This document shows, piece by piece, positions 13,015-24,732 of a DNA stretch of 64,000 bases. Position numbers and translations under genes: made by a program. The stretch covers positions 124,001 to 188,000 of the forward strand of contig CAXKVV010000276.1 in assembly GCA_964058805.1 (NCBI GenBank). The letters are read 5' to 3'. The notes beneath the pieces were generated by a model. It saw nothing but the letters and a program-made list of their open reading frames with translations. It was not told the DNA's origin and made no database searches. This stretch comes from Schoenoplectus triqueter (lineage: Eukaryota; Streptophyta; Magnoliopsida; Poales; Cyperaceae). Every line of letters starts with the position of its first letter. Position 1 is the first letter of the stretch.

Positions 13015-13330
13015 TTTATCTTTAAGATTTTTGAAGGGTAAATAGTAATTATCTGAATTTATAGAATTATATATTAACTCTATTGATTTCCGGATAACAC
13101 AAGATTTCTATGTTGTCATAAATATGACATATGAATAATTATAAAGTTTGTTTCATAAAAACTTTGATAAACTGGAGGTGTCCGTTTTTTACTTAAACGG
13201 AGAAGATATCATGTACTTGAAAAGTTTGAATTGCTATACATGCGATTTCTTCGGTATTGAGTTGAATTAATTCACAAGTTTAATTGACCATAGTTTTCTT
13301 ACAACTATCAAATGCCGTATGATTCCTATC
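13015..13330. repeat. Inverted duplicate of 37850-38190
   Basis: Shared sequence in opposite orientation includes TTGAATTGCTATACATG here against CATGTATAGCAATTCAA near 37960, 'tacttgaaaa' against 'ttttcaagta', and GAATTAATTCACAAGTTTAA-type flank followed by 'aattgaccatag'. It is noncoding and lies between R1 and PKS copy A, as its partner lies between PKS copy B and R2. Confidence 0.75.
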
Positions 13331-13735
13331 TGTTGTAAGAAATTAACCGACTTTTATCAAAAAAAGTGAAGAATAGTCGGTTAATAATGATTATAAAAGG
13401 CACGTATATGTTTAATTTTTTAGTCACAATCCGATTCAAAATTTGTGAAATGATGTGAGATAAAAAAAAGACCATTGAGCAATCAATTTATATCCGTTTC
13501 TCTTGATCTTTTCACTGGATTTTGAGAAAAGCCACCGTAAGAATTAAGAAATTCGGTGATTAATACAACTAAAAGAATCATAGCATGAAACTCAGTTCCA
13601 TCAAAAAAGGAGATCGACTAACAGTATTTCAGAACAAATCTTTTAAGAAAATTTCCTTCTCTAGCTTTTTATTTTTGGCAAAAATGTACATCCATCTACA
13701 TAACTGAGTCAAATAAACAAGTTGGGTATTTATAT
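13331..13735. other. AT-rich noncoding DNA
   Basis: No gene or recognised repeat. 'taaccgacttttatc' at about 13346 and 'gtcggttaataatgat' at about 13376 form a short imperfect inverted repeat. Confidence 0.4.
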
Positions 13736-13739
13736 AAGT

Positions 13740-14290
13740 GAGACAAATATTCATATAAATGAATCAGATATTTAGATATGTGACTCAATTATTTAGATAT
13801 GAGGTTCAGATATTTAGATATATAACTTAGCTATTTAAATATGTGACTTAGTTATTTAGTAAAAAACAACGAGAGAGAAAAAAAGTCTCAGAAAATAAAG
13901 TCACATGAGAGAAACTGACAAACATTACATGAGTTGTACGAAAAAACACGTGTGGCAGATGAGAGAAGAAAATAACAAACATCAGAAGTGAATTATATAT
14001 TTAGATAGATGAATCAGGTATTTAGATAAATATACTAGGTATTCAAATAGATGAGCTATGTATTTAGATAGGTGAATTAAATATTTAAATAGAAAAAGAC
14101 AAACCTCACATAGATTGTACAGGAAAACACTTGTGACAGATGAGACAAAAGAAAAATCTTAAAAAATAAAAAATGACTTGAGTATTTATATATATATATC
14201 TCATGTATTTAAATAAATGAACTAGATATTCGGATAAATGAATTAGATATTTAGATAAGTGAAATGAATATTTAAATAAGAAAATAACAA
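13740..14290. repeat. Degenerate satellite-like repeat
   Basis: A ~19-20 bp motif resembling ATATTTAGATANNTGANTCA recurs roughly twenty times with drift. It is embedded in a longer period of about 180 bp marked by 'gacaaacnttacat...ttgtac...aaaacac.tgtg.cagatgaga' at about 13917 and 14098. The frame at 14106-14489 on the minus strand is a by-product of this repeat. Confidence 0.65.
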
Positions 14291-15334
14291 TATCATATGA
14301 ATTATATAGAAAGTCATACTGAAAAACGCATGAAGAATTTTTTTTGGAGATGAAGGCTTGGGAGATAAAACAAATTTGTCTTTTGAAAATTGAGAGCTTG
14401 ATCCATAATAAATTTTGGTAGCAAATGTCACCATACAGAACATCTGCATTCGGACGTCTTAATCGAAAGTCTATACTTATAGTTAGCATGCATATACAAC
14501 TTTTTGTTAGAAAGAAGGTTGAAATGTTCTTTTATGCTTTGAAAAGTCAGTGATGGTGATCAATTCATCATTTTTTTAAAAGTGATGATTAACCAGTACA
14601 ACTTATCCAATGTGCTGACAGCATGATGCTTTTATTAAGAATTATGTTATAAATAGTAAGAAATTACCTACTATTACTATATTTTTGTGGTTATAAATAG
14701 TTATCTTTTAAAAGAAAAGATAAAAAAAAATTAAAGACAACGAATATGTCCATTGTGCGAGCCTTCAAAATTTGCATGATTTTTTTTATTAAAATCATAA
14801 AATAATAAATTGCTTTAATTAATTAAATTTGAAATATACTAGTAGCGAAAGAACATTATATTCAAAAACAAACAATAAAGAAGTAATTATGAAGGGTTGA
14901 ATTATTTTTTAAAGGGTGAAGGTTCGAGCTTTTGTAGTTCTTCTTCTTTATTAAATAAAAAAATAAAGTGAAAATTTATCTACTTATCCCAGAAAAAAGA
15001 GCATGACGGCCCAACTAATTTTAACATGGTTATTCAACAACAGGGATCCAATGTAACTGATGTCATTGTGTCTATTTATTTATTTATTTATAAATTTTTA
15101 AATGTGAATCACTAGATATATTTTACATCATCTCAATTATATATATAAAGAGGCTAAATCATATGTTGTGATTTTTTTTCTTGGACCAAAAATCCAACAT
15201 GTAAAAATTTAAAATCAAAACTTTATATCCTTTCTAACAAAAATAAGTTTTCAGATTCTTTCGAAAACTACTGTTTATATATATATATATTCTATTAGTA
15301 TGTCTATTTATTTATTTATTTATAAAAATAAGTT
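14291..15334. other. AT-rich intergenic DNA
   Basis: No gene recognised. TTTA runs at 15070-15090 and 15308-15322 and a (TA)n tract near 15275 are the only ordered sequences seen. Confidence 0.45.
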
Positions 15335-15590
15335 TTCATATAGAAGTGTGCTAATATGCTTTATAAAGCACAAAATACTTTATACTTGACGCTAATATCT
15401 CATGTTTTAAAATTCAAATGGACGATCCAAACCATTAAATATGATCTTCATATCAAAATCTCTTTGGTGCTCAAATTTCATATTTTTTAGAATTTGTTTA
15501 CTATTTTTTTCAAGGACTATATAATTTATTGATCTGACATCATCTGAACCATTCAATATCAATGATTTTCTATCCCTTTAAATAAATAGC
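15335..15590. mobile_element. Truncated foldback MITE arm
   Basis: GCTTTATAAAGCACAAAATA, 'gacgatccaaaccattaaatatgatcttcatat' and 'tctttggtgctcaaatttcatattttttagaattt' match one arm and the centre of the 20587-20991 family. The opposite arm is missing or decayed; another foldback element starts at its right side. Confidence 0.6.
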
Positions 15591-15995
15591 AAAAGATACT
15601 GTGAGCTTAAGCTCACTGATGCCTTCTGTGAGCTTAACTCAAAAAATATATCAAATTATCTCTAAATTTTAATTTACCATGCTCAATAAATTATTTATAT
15701 GAAAATCATGTGGGATGCAAAAATTTAGAGCGTTTTGAATTTTTTAAGTCACCATTTTAAATTTTTAAAAATAATGTTCAAACATTAAATAATTTATTAT
15801 TTTTTAGAGCTGATTTTTAATTTTAAAAATCATAACTTAAAAAGCTCAAAACACTCCAAAATTTTGCATTCCACAAGATTTTTATATAAAGAGTTTAATG
15901 AGCATGATAAATTAAAATTTAGAGATGATTTGATATACTTTTTGAATTAAGTTCACGGAAGGCTTCTGTGAGCTTAAGCTCACGGTATCTTTACT
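15591..15995. mobile_element. Foldback MITE, 'GATACYGTGAGCTTAAGCTCAC' family, copy 1
   Basis: Left terminus GTGAGCTTAAGCTCACTGAT and right terminus GTGAGCTTAAGCTCACGGTA enclose long inverted arms. These pair through 'aaaaaatatatcaaattatctctaaattttaattta' and its complement near 15905-15945. The centre is AT-rich with a short loop. No coding sequence. Confidence 0.8.
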
Positions 15996-16018
15996 CTCAC
16001 TCTCTCTATATCTATATA

Positions 16019-16375
16019 GAGTAAAGATACCGTGAGATTAATCTCACAGAGACCTTCCGTGAGGTTAACTCAAAAATATATCAAATCATCTTCAAATTTT
16101 GATTTTCCACTCTCATTAAGTTTTTCATATTGAAATCTTACAGGTAATAATAATGTACAAACATTGAATATTTTGTTATTATTTTTTGAGCCAATTTTTA
16201 AAAATTAAAAAGAGTGACTTAAAAAACTCTAAATATCCCAAATTTTTGTACCCCATAAGATTTCAATATGAAGAATTTAATGAGAGTGAAAAATTCAAAT
16301 TTGGAGATGATTTGATATACTTTTTGAGTTAAGCTCATGAATGACTTCCGTGAGGTTAAGCTCACAGTATATCCA

Positions 16376-16377
<2 letters not shown>
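16019..16377. mobile_element. Foldback MITE, same family, copy 2
   Basis: It starts AGTAAAGATACCGTGAGATT and ends with 'gaggttaagctcacagtata'. Its arms pair over most of its length around an AT-rich centre. The left border touches copy 1 through a TCTCTATATCTATATA spacer and the right border is a (CT)n(TA)n tract. Confidence 0.8.
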
Positions 16378-16425
<48 letters not shown>

Positions 16426-16429
<4 letters not shown>

Positions 16430-16835
16430 AAGATACCGTGAGTTTAAGTTCACAGAGGTTTTCCGTGAGCTTAACTCAAAAAATATATTAAATAATTTCT
16501 AAATTTTAATTTATCATACTCATTAAATTATGTATATAAAAATCTTATGGGAAGAAAAAATTTGGAGTATTTTGAGTTTTTTAAGTCATCGTTTTTAATT
16601 TTTGAAAATCAGCTCTAATAATAATAATAAAATATTTAATGTTTGAACATCATTTTTAAAAATTAAAAATGGTGACATAAAAATCTCAAATCACTCCAAA
16701 TTTTTACATCCAATAAGATTTTCATATAAAGAATTTAATGAGCATAATAAATTAAAATTTGAAGATAATTTGATATACTTTTTGAGTTAATCTCACGAAA
16801 AGTCTCTGTGAGCTTAAGTTCACGGTATCTTTACT
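16426..16835. mobile_element. Foldback MITE, same family, copy 3
   Basis: It starts AGTAAAGATACCGTGAGTTT directly after a (TA)n tract and ends CACGGTATCTTTACT before TATATATA. The arms are inverted copies, with the axis near the 'ctctaataataataataaaat' segment. Insertion into TA-rich DNA is shared with the other members. Confidence 0.8.
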
Positions 16836-17309
16836 CTATATATATATGTGATAGCGAACGAAAATTATTTGATATGAAATTAGCTGCCTACACAACTGAA
16901 AGGTCCAAAAAGAAAATGATTGATTAATTACGTGTGAGATGTTTCTTAATTAAGTTTGCATGTTAACCACCGATACATTACGTTAAATTAGTGGTTCCTA
17001 TTTCTAGTTGAAGAGTATTTCTAACTAAAATAGTGTATGTTGAGCATATTCATCCAAATTGTAATTGACTTGTTTAATCTGACGGACGCCGTGATATATG
17101 ATATTACAATTTTATGAATAAAGATTGCTTGCTATCAGAAAATTTGCCCGAAATTAATGTAATGTCAGCAGTCAAAATTATTTGCAGGTATTTCCATCCT
17201 TCAAATGGATAAGATCATTTTGTCCATCAATTGGAATTAGTCATGTTGCAGAGATGAAGATATCCAGCACGTGCGTCTGTATTTTTATTTGGAGTTCACA
17301 TATTCATTT
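16836..17309. other. Noncoding DNA
   Basis: No gene or ordered repeat recognised. It leads into the block shared with other PKS-locus flanks. Confidence 0.4.
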
Positions 17310-17965
17310 ATTCACATTTTTCTTTTTTGACAATTTAAAACCAAGATAAAGTTAAACTGTATAGAAGTTTCAAATTTGAACTAAAGTTAAATATTGTACT
17401 TTTGCTTTAATTTTCGTCAAAATGAACAGGCGGAAACGAAAATATGTTTTCACTTCTTTACAAATGAACATTAGATTCTTTTTTTCCTTTACACTTTCCA
17501 CTCGAAATTTATTTTCCAGATACGTGCTTTACTCTCTAATCTTTTCCACATCTAATAAGAGAATAAACTACCTAAATCATTTCTGTTGAAAACTCTTTTG
17601 TCAAGAATGAAGGTTTTCTTCATTTTTCATAGGAATTGTCGATATCACATGTACGTGTGCCACTTCCCGGCGGCATATGATTTTTTTCTTTTCTACTTAA
17701 ACTACCTAATCTTAAAGCCATTCATAAGTAAAACAAATCGGTATACCATGCACCGGAGTTTCTTGTAACATCGTGTGCATACGACTTTGTGGGTGTAAAA
17801 CAATCCGTACCTAAGATCAATTTTCAATATATTATTGGGATTTATTCAGTATATCCTGTATTTGTTTTGAATTGTAACATATGGTTGAAGGCAGTGCCAG
17901 AAATTTAAGCCAACAGATAGTGAATTAATTAATTTTTTGGATCAAATCGTGAACTAATTAACAGT
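17310..17965 (+). other. Distal upstream flank of PKS copy A, cut off by an insertion
   Basis: The order of conserved blocks matches the inverted region upstream of copy B: 'ggaaac...acaaatgaacat', 'aataagagaataaactacc', TTCTGTTGAAAAC, 'cttcatttttcata', 'cggcggcatat', and 'tttaagccaacagat' (17907, against 32040-32060 inverted). In copy B these run directly into the proximal promoter. Here a 6-kb element at 17971 separates them from it. The open frame at 17586-17768 is not conserved in the B copy and is not called. Confidence 0.7.
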
Positions 17966-18675
17966 GTTGCTGTCACATCCCAGAAATAATGAATCGGATT
18001 AGGGGTGCTAAAATCCCGCCACGTACGCACGACGAGATGAGCGTACGAAAGGCTAAGTAAATAAAAATAAGGAGAATCCCAGGATAAACAAAATAATAAT
18101 AATAATACAAAACAAATCAGTCCAGAATATACAGATAAATACAACGCCAGTCACCGGCGGGGCTAACACCATCGGAATGGGTAGCAAAATCTCTCAAATA
18201 AAGCCCAAAGAAAGAAACCAAAAACCCGATACCCGATAAGCCCTAATCAACTACCCGCCTCACTGTGCTGATGCGGCGAAGCACCTCTGATATCACGCAG
18301 GACTGTTGCACCTAGCACTCTCATCAAAACTCGAGCCCATACCTGTAAACCTGGATCCCACAACCACCGTGGAAACGTGAGTAATTTTAAAAATTACTCA
18401 GTACAGATTTAGATCCAGCCTTAAGATTTGATCTTCTTTCCTAGACTGGACCAAAACACCGATACCGAATTTAAATGCATTAAATTATTTAAATATATGT
18501 TAATGTATTATTATTTTATACATTTTGAGAACACCTCTACATGAATGACATGAAATGACAATTAACCCTGAAATAGAAAATCTGAGGAAAATAGTAATAT
18601 AATAATAAATATAAGGTACGAGTAAACAAACACCCGAAATAAATATCCCAATTTGCAAATCACCAGATCTATCCC

Positions 18676-18772
18676 AAGCGGGCGCCACCAGCGTCCCAAC
18701 TTACGAACTTGGGCCTTGCCTAAGCGGGCACCACCAGCGACCCAACTTACGAACTTAGGACTTTATGTTTAT
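18676..18772. repeat. Two-unit tandem repeat in the 6-kb insertion
   Basis: AAGCGGGCGCCACCAGCGTC and AAGCGGGCACCACCAGCGAC begin two ~46-bp units, each followed by 'ccaacttacgaactt'. Confidence 0.8.
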
Positions 18773-18981
18773 GCGACGCCAATGCCGCATAAACGACAAT
18801 TCGGGCTCCCGAGGCGATAACGCCCTAGGAGAGTGAGCGTGCATAAGCACGTACTCTGGTCTGCTAAATCTGATAATTCACCTTACAAAATAAAAGCAAG
18901 TGGATAATTATGTCTTCAGTTGCCATATCGTCAAAATGAGATAACTACCCAGGAAATAACAAATCAGAAACTAATACAAAT

Positions 18982-19235
18982 GGGAGCCTACACTGTACCA
19001 ACTAAGGGTCAGAGGACCGCATCCCGAAAATAATGACAAAATAAAATATAATGCAGATGGGAGCCTACACTGTACCAACCTGGGGCCAGAGGACCGCATC
19101 CCAAAAGGGGAGCCTACATTGTACCAACCAGGGGCCAGAGGACCGCATCCCGAGAAATGACAAAATAATAGATGATACAAATGGGAGCCTACACTGTACC
19201 ACTAAGGGCCAGAGGACCGCATCCCGAGAAAATAA
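18982..19235. repeat. Four-unit tandem repeat in the 6-kb insertion
   Basis: Four units start GGGAGCCTACACTGTACCA or a close variant (about 18982, 19059, 19109, 19184). Each continues with 'ggg.cagaggaccgcatccc'. Unit length varies from about 50 to 77 bp because of an optional 'aataatgacaaaataa' tail. Confidence 0.85.
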
Positions 19236-20543
19236 CAAAATAGGATAGAATCCAGACTCGGATATGGACGCCCACACTAAACACTGAAAGACATGGTATC
19301 CTAATCGCTCAAATTTGGATTAAAAATCTTAATCACATTAAGAATATTAAAAATATAATATTGATCAAAAGAAAAACACTCTGGCACGGCCGAACCCGCC
19401 AAATGACGGGGTCGGTGGATAACCGACAAGCAAAGGTGCGCAATGTATATACAGACCAAAGGAATATAACCCGTTGGTCTGGTTATACAAGGCAACCTCA
19501 GACTGAGATCACCCGGCCCGCCTCTCAGCACTTTCCCATGCATTTGCATGATTAATTGTCTAACTTAATTAATAACTAATGATATTAATAATATTAATCT
19601 ACTAATTATAATCTATAACTTTATTTATTTAATTCTAACCTAGTCCTATCTCGGGACTATTTCCCGAGTCCTATTCCTATCTTGTCTACATGCAGTATGA
19701 TATGATATGGCATGCAAATGCTGGTATGTCTCGAATATGCTGGTCAAGTACTGAATGCATATGACAGTTCAATTCGGGTCTCTAAATAATGTCTGGTCAG
19801 AAAATACAGCAGTTCAGATTTATTTTAAAAATATTTATTTTCGGTTTGGGTTTCCTAATTCTGAAGAAAGAAAATCAAATCCCAGGAAACCGTACCTGAG
19901 AGTGCTGGCGAGGATCGCGGAGTCGCTCTACTCCGGAGGTAGAACACCGGCCTCGGGGTCGGTGTCCGCGTACGTCGGGTCGGGAATGACCTCGTACTCC
20001 GCGAGTGGATCCGAGTCGACTGTATCACCTATTTTAATTTAAATCGGATGTTTATTAGTTTTAACTCGATTTACTTCATAATTAATAATTAAATTGGATT
20101 GATAATTAAATTAAGCGTTTGTTCGGGTTTGTCGTCTTTTCTAAAAATTTTCGGCAACATTTCTGCTGCATTTACGCGGTGTCGGAATTTTAGTGGCCCG
20201 TATTCGAGATCCGTTTAATTCGTGTCTATCGTTCGTGATCGCTTTTATACGTCCATTCTTCATTTTAAATTCGGGTTCATGGATTTAAATCAATGAATTT
20301 TAAAATAGAGAAATTGATTAATATATATACTATTATATTTAGTATATCTAGTATTATTCTTATTAATTTTAAAGTAGAGAAATTGATTAATATATAAAAT
20401 ATATCCAATATTTTATTCTAATATTCTTTTATTTATTTAAAAATGAAAGATTTAATTAATAAATATTATCATTTTTTTATATATATATATTCCTTATTTC
20501 TAATATTATTTTAAATCTAAAAATAGAGAAATTGATTAATAGG

Positions 20544-20586
<43 letters not shown>

Positions 20587-20590
<4 letters not shown>

Positions 20591-20991
20591 TGAGGCTATG
20601 GTGCTTTGCGAAGCACAAAACCTCCCGTGCTTCGCGTCCGTATCTCAAATTTGAAAGTTCATATGCCCGATCCAAACCGTTGAACATGATCTTCATATTG
20701 AACTATCTTTGGAGATCAAAATTTATATTTTTTTGAATTTTTTTGCTATTTTTTAGATGGGTACAAAATCGCTAGTTTTGGATGGTGCAGAAATCGTTAG
20801 ATCAGCAAATTTTATACTCATTTAAAAAATAGCAAAAAAATTCAAAAAAATATAAAATTTGATCTCCAAAGATATTTCAATATGAAGATCATGTTCAACG
20901 GTTTGGATCGAGCGTATGAACTTTCAAATTCGAGATACGGACGCGAAGCACGGGAGGTTTTGTGCTTCGCGAAGCACCATAGCCCCACTCT
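20587..20991. mobile_element. Near-perfect palindromic MITE
   Basis: AGAGTGAGGCTATGGTGCTT at the left pairs with the inverted right end ...GAAGCACCATAGCCCCACTCT, and the arms (about 160-180 bp each) match with few differences. (TA)n flanks both sides, so the target was TA. The end contains GCTTCGCGAAGC, itself a palindrome. A transcript through it would make a long hairpin. Confidence 0.9.
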
Positions 20992-23890
20992 ATATATATA
21001 TATATATAATATATATATTAATTAATGTTATTTAATTATTAAGATAGAGAAATTTGATTAATATATATCTTTATATGATAAATTATTTTTATACTTTATT
21101 TATTACTTTAAAATTCTTAATTATTTATTTTATCTTCTTTAACTACATTTATTTCATAGGTTAATGTTATCTTTCATAAATTAGAAAATATACTATAGAA
21201 AACTAGAATTAAAATAAAAATAAAAAATAAAAATAAAAATAAAAAATAAAATAAAAGGAAATAAAAATGAAATAACAATTATTTGAAAGAAATTTAAATT
21301 TAAAATAAACTTAAATTTAAATTACACATTTTTATTTATTTTAAAATGCGTTGGTGTTTTAATGTTCGGGATCATACGCTGACTACCAAATCATTGGAGC
21401 CAATGCACCGATATCCCGAAATCGGGGGCAGTCAGGGAATATAATCATTTCCCAATTCTTAAAGTTTACGTATTAGTCCATGGATACCGCCAAAATTTTC
21501 GGGGCGGCTTCCAATTAATCAATCACATTTTTAATTTATCACTTAATTATCTTGCGACTTTTAATATTGGGCCTTTATTATTTTTGTTAATGCCAACTAT
21601 TTATATTAATTAAAGTCCATTTGTCGGCCCAACGTATTATGATTTCATCTCGTTATTTTATTTGAGTCTAGTATACTTGTGTTTCATGTGAGCCTATTAT
21701 CCCTAACTCCATTCTAGGCCCCAACTCTTTTAACCTGTAATTGTCACATCTAAATTGACCCGATTACTTAAATTTAGCAAGGGACATAGATACCAACAAG
21801 CATTTCAACAGGTCAGGTGAGTATCAAGTTCATATTTAGTCCATCAGACTCCACTAAACAGAACAGTGTAGAGCCAACCGAGCCAGATATCCGCATAACC
21901 CAACCAATTGAGAGGGGCTGGTACCAATAGAAAGGAATCAAGTCAGGGGGTTCAGTGAGTAGCAGCCTAGTACCGATAACAACTTATCAACTAGCAACCA
22001 GCAAATAACTCCACAAATTTGGGCAAGCATGGAGGGCATACCAGCATATATCAGCAACCCAGTACACAAATATCAGTAACAAAAACAGTACAGAGGTGGC
22101 ATTAACGCCCATGACCTAGAACATGGGGAAACCATTACATACTAACAATACCATCATGACATCATTTCAGAAACCAAACCAGAAATCGGACAACTACCAA
22201 GACAATAAATTGATACTGACAGGAAACAACAGCCAATAATAGTCACAACCCGCTAAAGGCATGAGCCTTGCGTCAATGGTACCAATTGGTACCATTGTAC
22301 CAAAGTACAACGATAGTCAGGGCCAGAACAAACATAACAAGCAACAGAGGGTAAGGAGCTCGGCCTTGCTTCACTGGTACCGATTGGTACCAGTGTACCA
22401 AAGATTCTTTACGATGATAACCAACAAAAGGCTTCACTAATTAACCCAACAAATCACTATCAGAACAGGTACCTCCCAAAGAAACAAACCAGTAAATAAG
22501 AAGAGGCAACAAACAGGCAAAAATCACACCAGCAACAATCAATCATGCAAGCGCACGGGCTCCGCCCAGCACGAGGCCCACACGGCCAAAGAAGATAAGG
22601 AAAGGTGTTACCGATTTGGGCACGAGTTAGTACAAAGGGCACCAGGGGGCATGGCCGGCGTCGCCTTTCTGTGTGGTGGCCGAGCCCGCCACAGAGGGGT
22701 GGCGCAACTGAGAGCGACGATCCGGCTAGGTCGCGCGGTGAGTGTGAGAAGCGAGGCGCCCTCTTACAGAGAGAAAGAACATGGAAATAGGGCAATGGAG
22801 GAAAATGACAGGAGCCGGGGAGGGCTGGCTCATCAGCGTGACCAACACCTGAGAGGTGCGAGCAAGGGTTGGCGGAGAGGAGATACGATCGGTTGAGGGG
22901 GAGTGCTACGGAAAAAAAAAATAGAGAAAGGGAAAATGAGAGGAGCGGAATCGTCCCAGCGGGGAAAGAGGAAAGGGAAGAAAAAGGGGAAAGTGGGGCA
23001 CGTGGGAGAGAGAGAAGGAGTGAGAGGGTAGAAGAGAGAGGAGAGCGACATTAAATGAGTGAATAAATGAAGAGAGATAGAGGAGAGAGAAAACAGTGGA
23101 TATTAAGATCCTCTGTGGCAGAAATTTATGGTTATTGGTGTGGCAATTAGTTTCTTACTCATTTTTAAATTTTTAAATTTAGGAAATTTGAATGTTTTGT
23201 TATTATAAATCATTTATTTCTTTGTTAAATCCAAATAGGTTAAGTCCAGAAGTCGTTTAGTAATATTCTGAATATATTTATTTAATAATTCAAAATCTTT
23301 GATTTAAATTATTTTAAGTGATTATTTATTTTATATCGTTGTTCTCAATCATTAGTATTTTCGCATTGTATTATTTATGTCCTTTTATTTGATTATTCAT
23401 TTGATCATGAGATAAAGTCATAAATAAATTTTATCTTTATTTATTTATAAATTATAAAATAATTACATTAGATCATTATATTCAAGGTTTGTTAGTTATT
23501 ACGTTATGTTATTTCTCAATTATAATTAAGATTTATGATTGCTACATTAATCGTTATTATTATTTAAGTTTTAAATCTCAAATATTAACATTTTTTATTT
23601 ATATCTGGCATTTTGTAAATTTCATTAATTGATCTCTCCTTAATTTATTTTTATCTCTCTTTTAAATATTAAAGCTCAAATAAATTTTTAAGAATTTTAA
23701 ATTCTTACTTTATTTGTGTACCCAATTTCATTTGACCAGATATTTTTATTTAGTTTCATCTATTATGTTTTAAGTTATTATATTTTAATAGCAGTCCAAT
23801 TCTATCTTTGGGTTTTGTTATTCGATTCTCAAATCTCATTCAACTACTCATATTCCAAACTTACTTAATTTATTATTTATTTAATTATAC

Positions 23891-23922
<32 letters not shown>

Positions 23923-24023
23923 TCCATTAAACATTGATTTAAGTTATTTAATAATTTACGTTAAATCATTATAATTATTATCCTAATTATCATTATTTCT
24001 TAATTAAATTTTACGGTTTAACA

Positions 24024-24544
24024 GTTGCACGTGTGTTTGAATGACCATGGAAATGTCGATGTACCGTTGAGTGCGACATTCATTGAATTTACATCATTTG
24101 AGTTTGTAATGTGTATTCTTCATTGCTTCCATTTAAACCCTTCGTATACTACTCTCTAGCTACTCCATACATACTGGAAGCAAACCAATAATACACACAC
24201 ACATCATTCATCTCGAACAATATTTACTATACTTGTCACTCCAAAGGTATTGTTTTGGCGTTGTTGTGTTACCATGCATATATGTAGTAAAGTAGCTAGC
24301 AATCTTACCCATGTTTGTCGTTGTGTCACTACTCACCATATATAAACGTATTTAACAAATTTGTTGTTATGTTACAGTAATGCACTTACCGCTTTTTGTG
24401 TTTGTGTCACAACAATTGCCTCTCTAGGGTTCCGTCACAGTTCAAGAAAAAAAAATAAGCGCCTTATCATATTTGTTGTAATGCTAACATCTCAATATCT
24501 CGGTCACTGTATGAGTACAGCTGATGACATTTATTTTTTTCAAA

Positions 24545-24596
<52 letters not shown>

Positions 24597-24732
24597 GTTG
24601 CAAGCAATTCTTATTATATATACACGTATATAACATGGATTTCCAAGTTAATTCCTAGTTTTTTTCCATTTAATATATATATCAGAAATATTACTAACTA
24701 TATATAATCTGTATAATAGGCCGGCGAAGCAA
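24024..24732 (+). promoter_or_regulatory. Proximal promoter and 5' leader of PKS copy A
   Basis: Blocks shared with copy B are the ATGGAAATGTCGATGTACCG segment (about 24049), 'cgacattcattgaattt.catcattt', a TATA-like CATTTAAA (24130-24137) followed by CCCTTCGTATAC, and CCAAAGGTATTGTTTTGG in the leader. A CACGTG G-box core sits at 24028-24033, directly beside the right border of the 6-kb insertion. The leader is about 300 bp longer than in B and contains an (AT)n(CA)n tract (24547-24595). Promoter assignment is by conservation and position, not by recognised function. Confidence 0.55.

Larger units (their letters stand above)
17966..24028. mobile_element. LTR-type noncoding insertion with 5-bp target duplication
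   Basis: GTTGC occurs exactly at both borders (17966-17970 and 24024-24028). The insert runs from TGTCACATCCC (17971) to GGTTTAACA (24023), giving TG...CA ends and 6,053 bp. Comparison with PKS copy B shows the sequence on its two sides was once contiguous, which supports a real insertion. No gag or pol coding is visible and I could not find a matching pair of LTRs inside. It is either a very long solo LTR or a noncoding retroelement derivative. It contains tandem repeats near 18.7-19.2 kb, a foldback MITE at 20587-20991, and a GA-rich, more GC-rich block near 22.6-23.1 kb. Confidence 0.8.

Noticed and set aside
14106..14489. A 127-residue minus-strand frame
   Set aside because: It follows the period of the degenerate satellite (repeated Tyr/Leu/Ser segments) and shows no domain.
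17586..17768. A 60-residue frame upstream of PKS A
   Set aside because: The homologous inverted DNA upstream of copy B (near 32520-32600) does not keep the frame, so it is flank DNA and not a gene.
22460..23054. Frames in the GA-rich part of the 6-kb insertion
   Set aside because: Low-complexity Arg/Glu-rich translations within a noncoding transposon; no recognised domain.
17971..24023. A complete LTR retrotransposon with two LTRs
   Set aside because: I could not match the first kilobases to the last; only the TG...CA ends and target duplication are supported, so it is described as LTR-type without defining LTRs.
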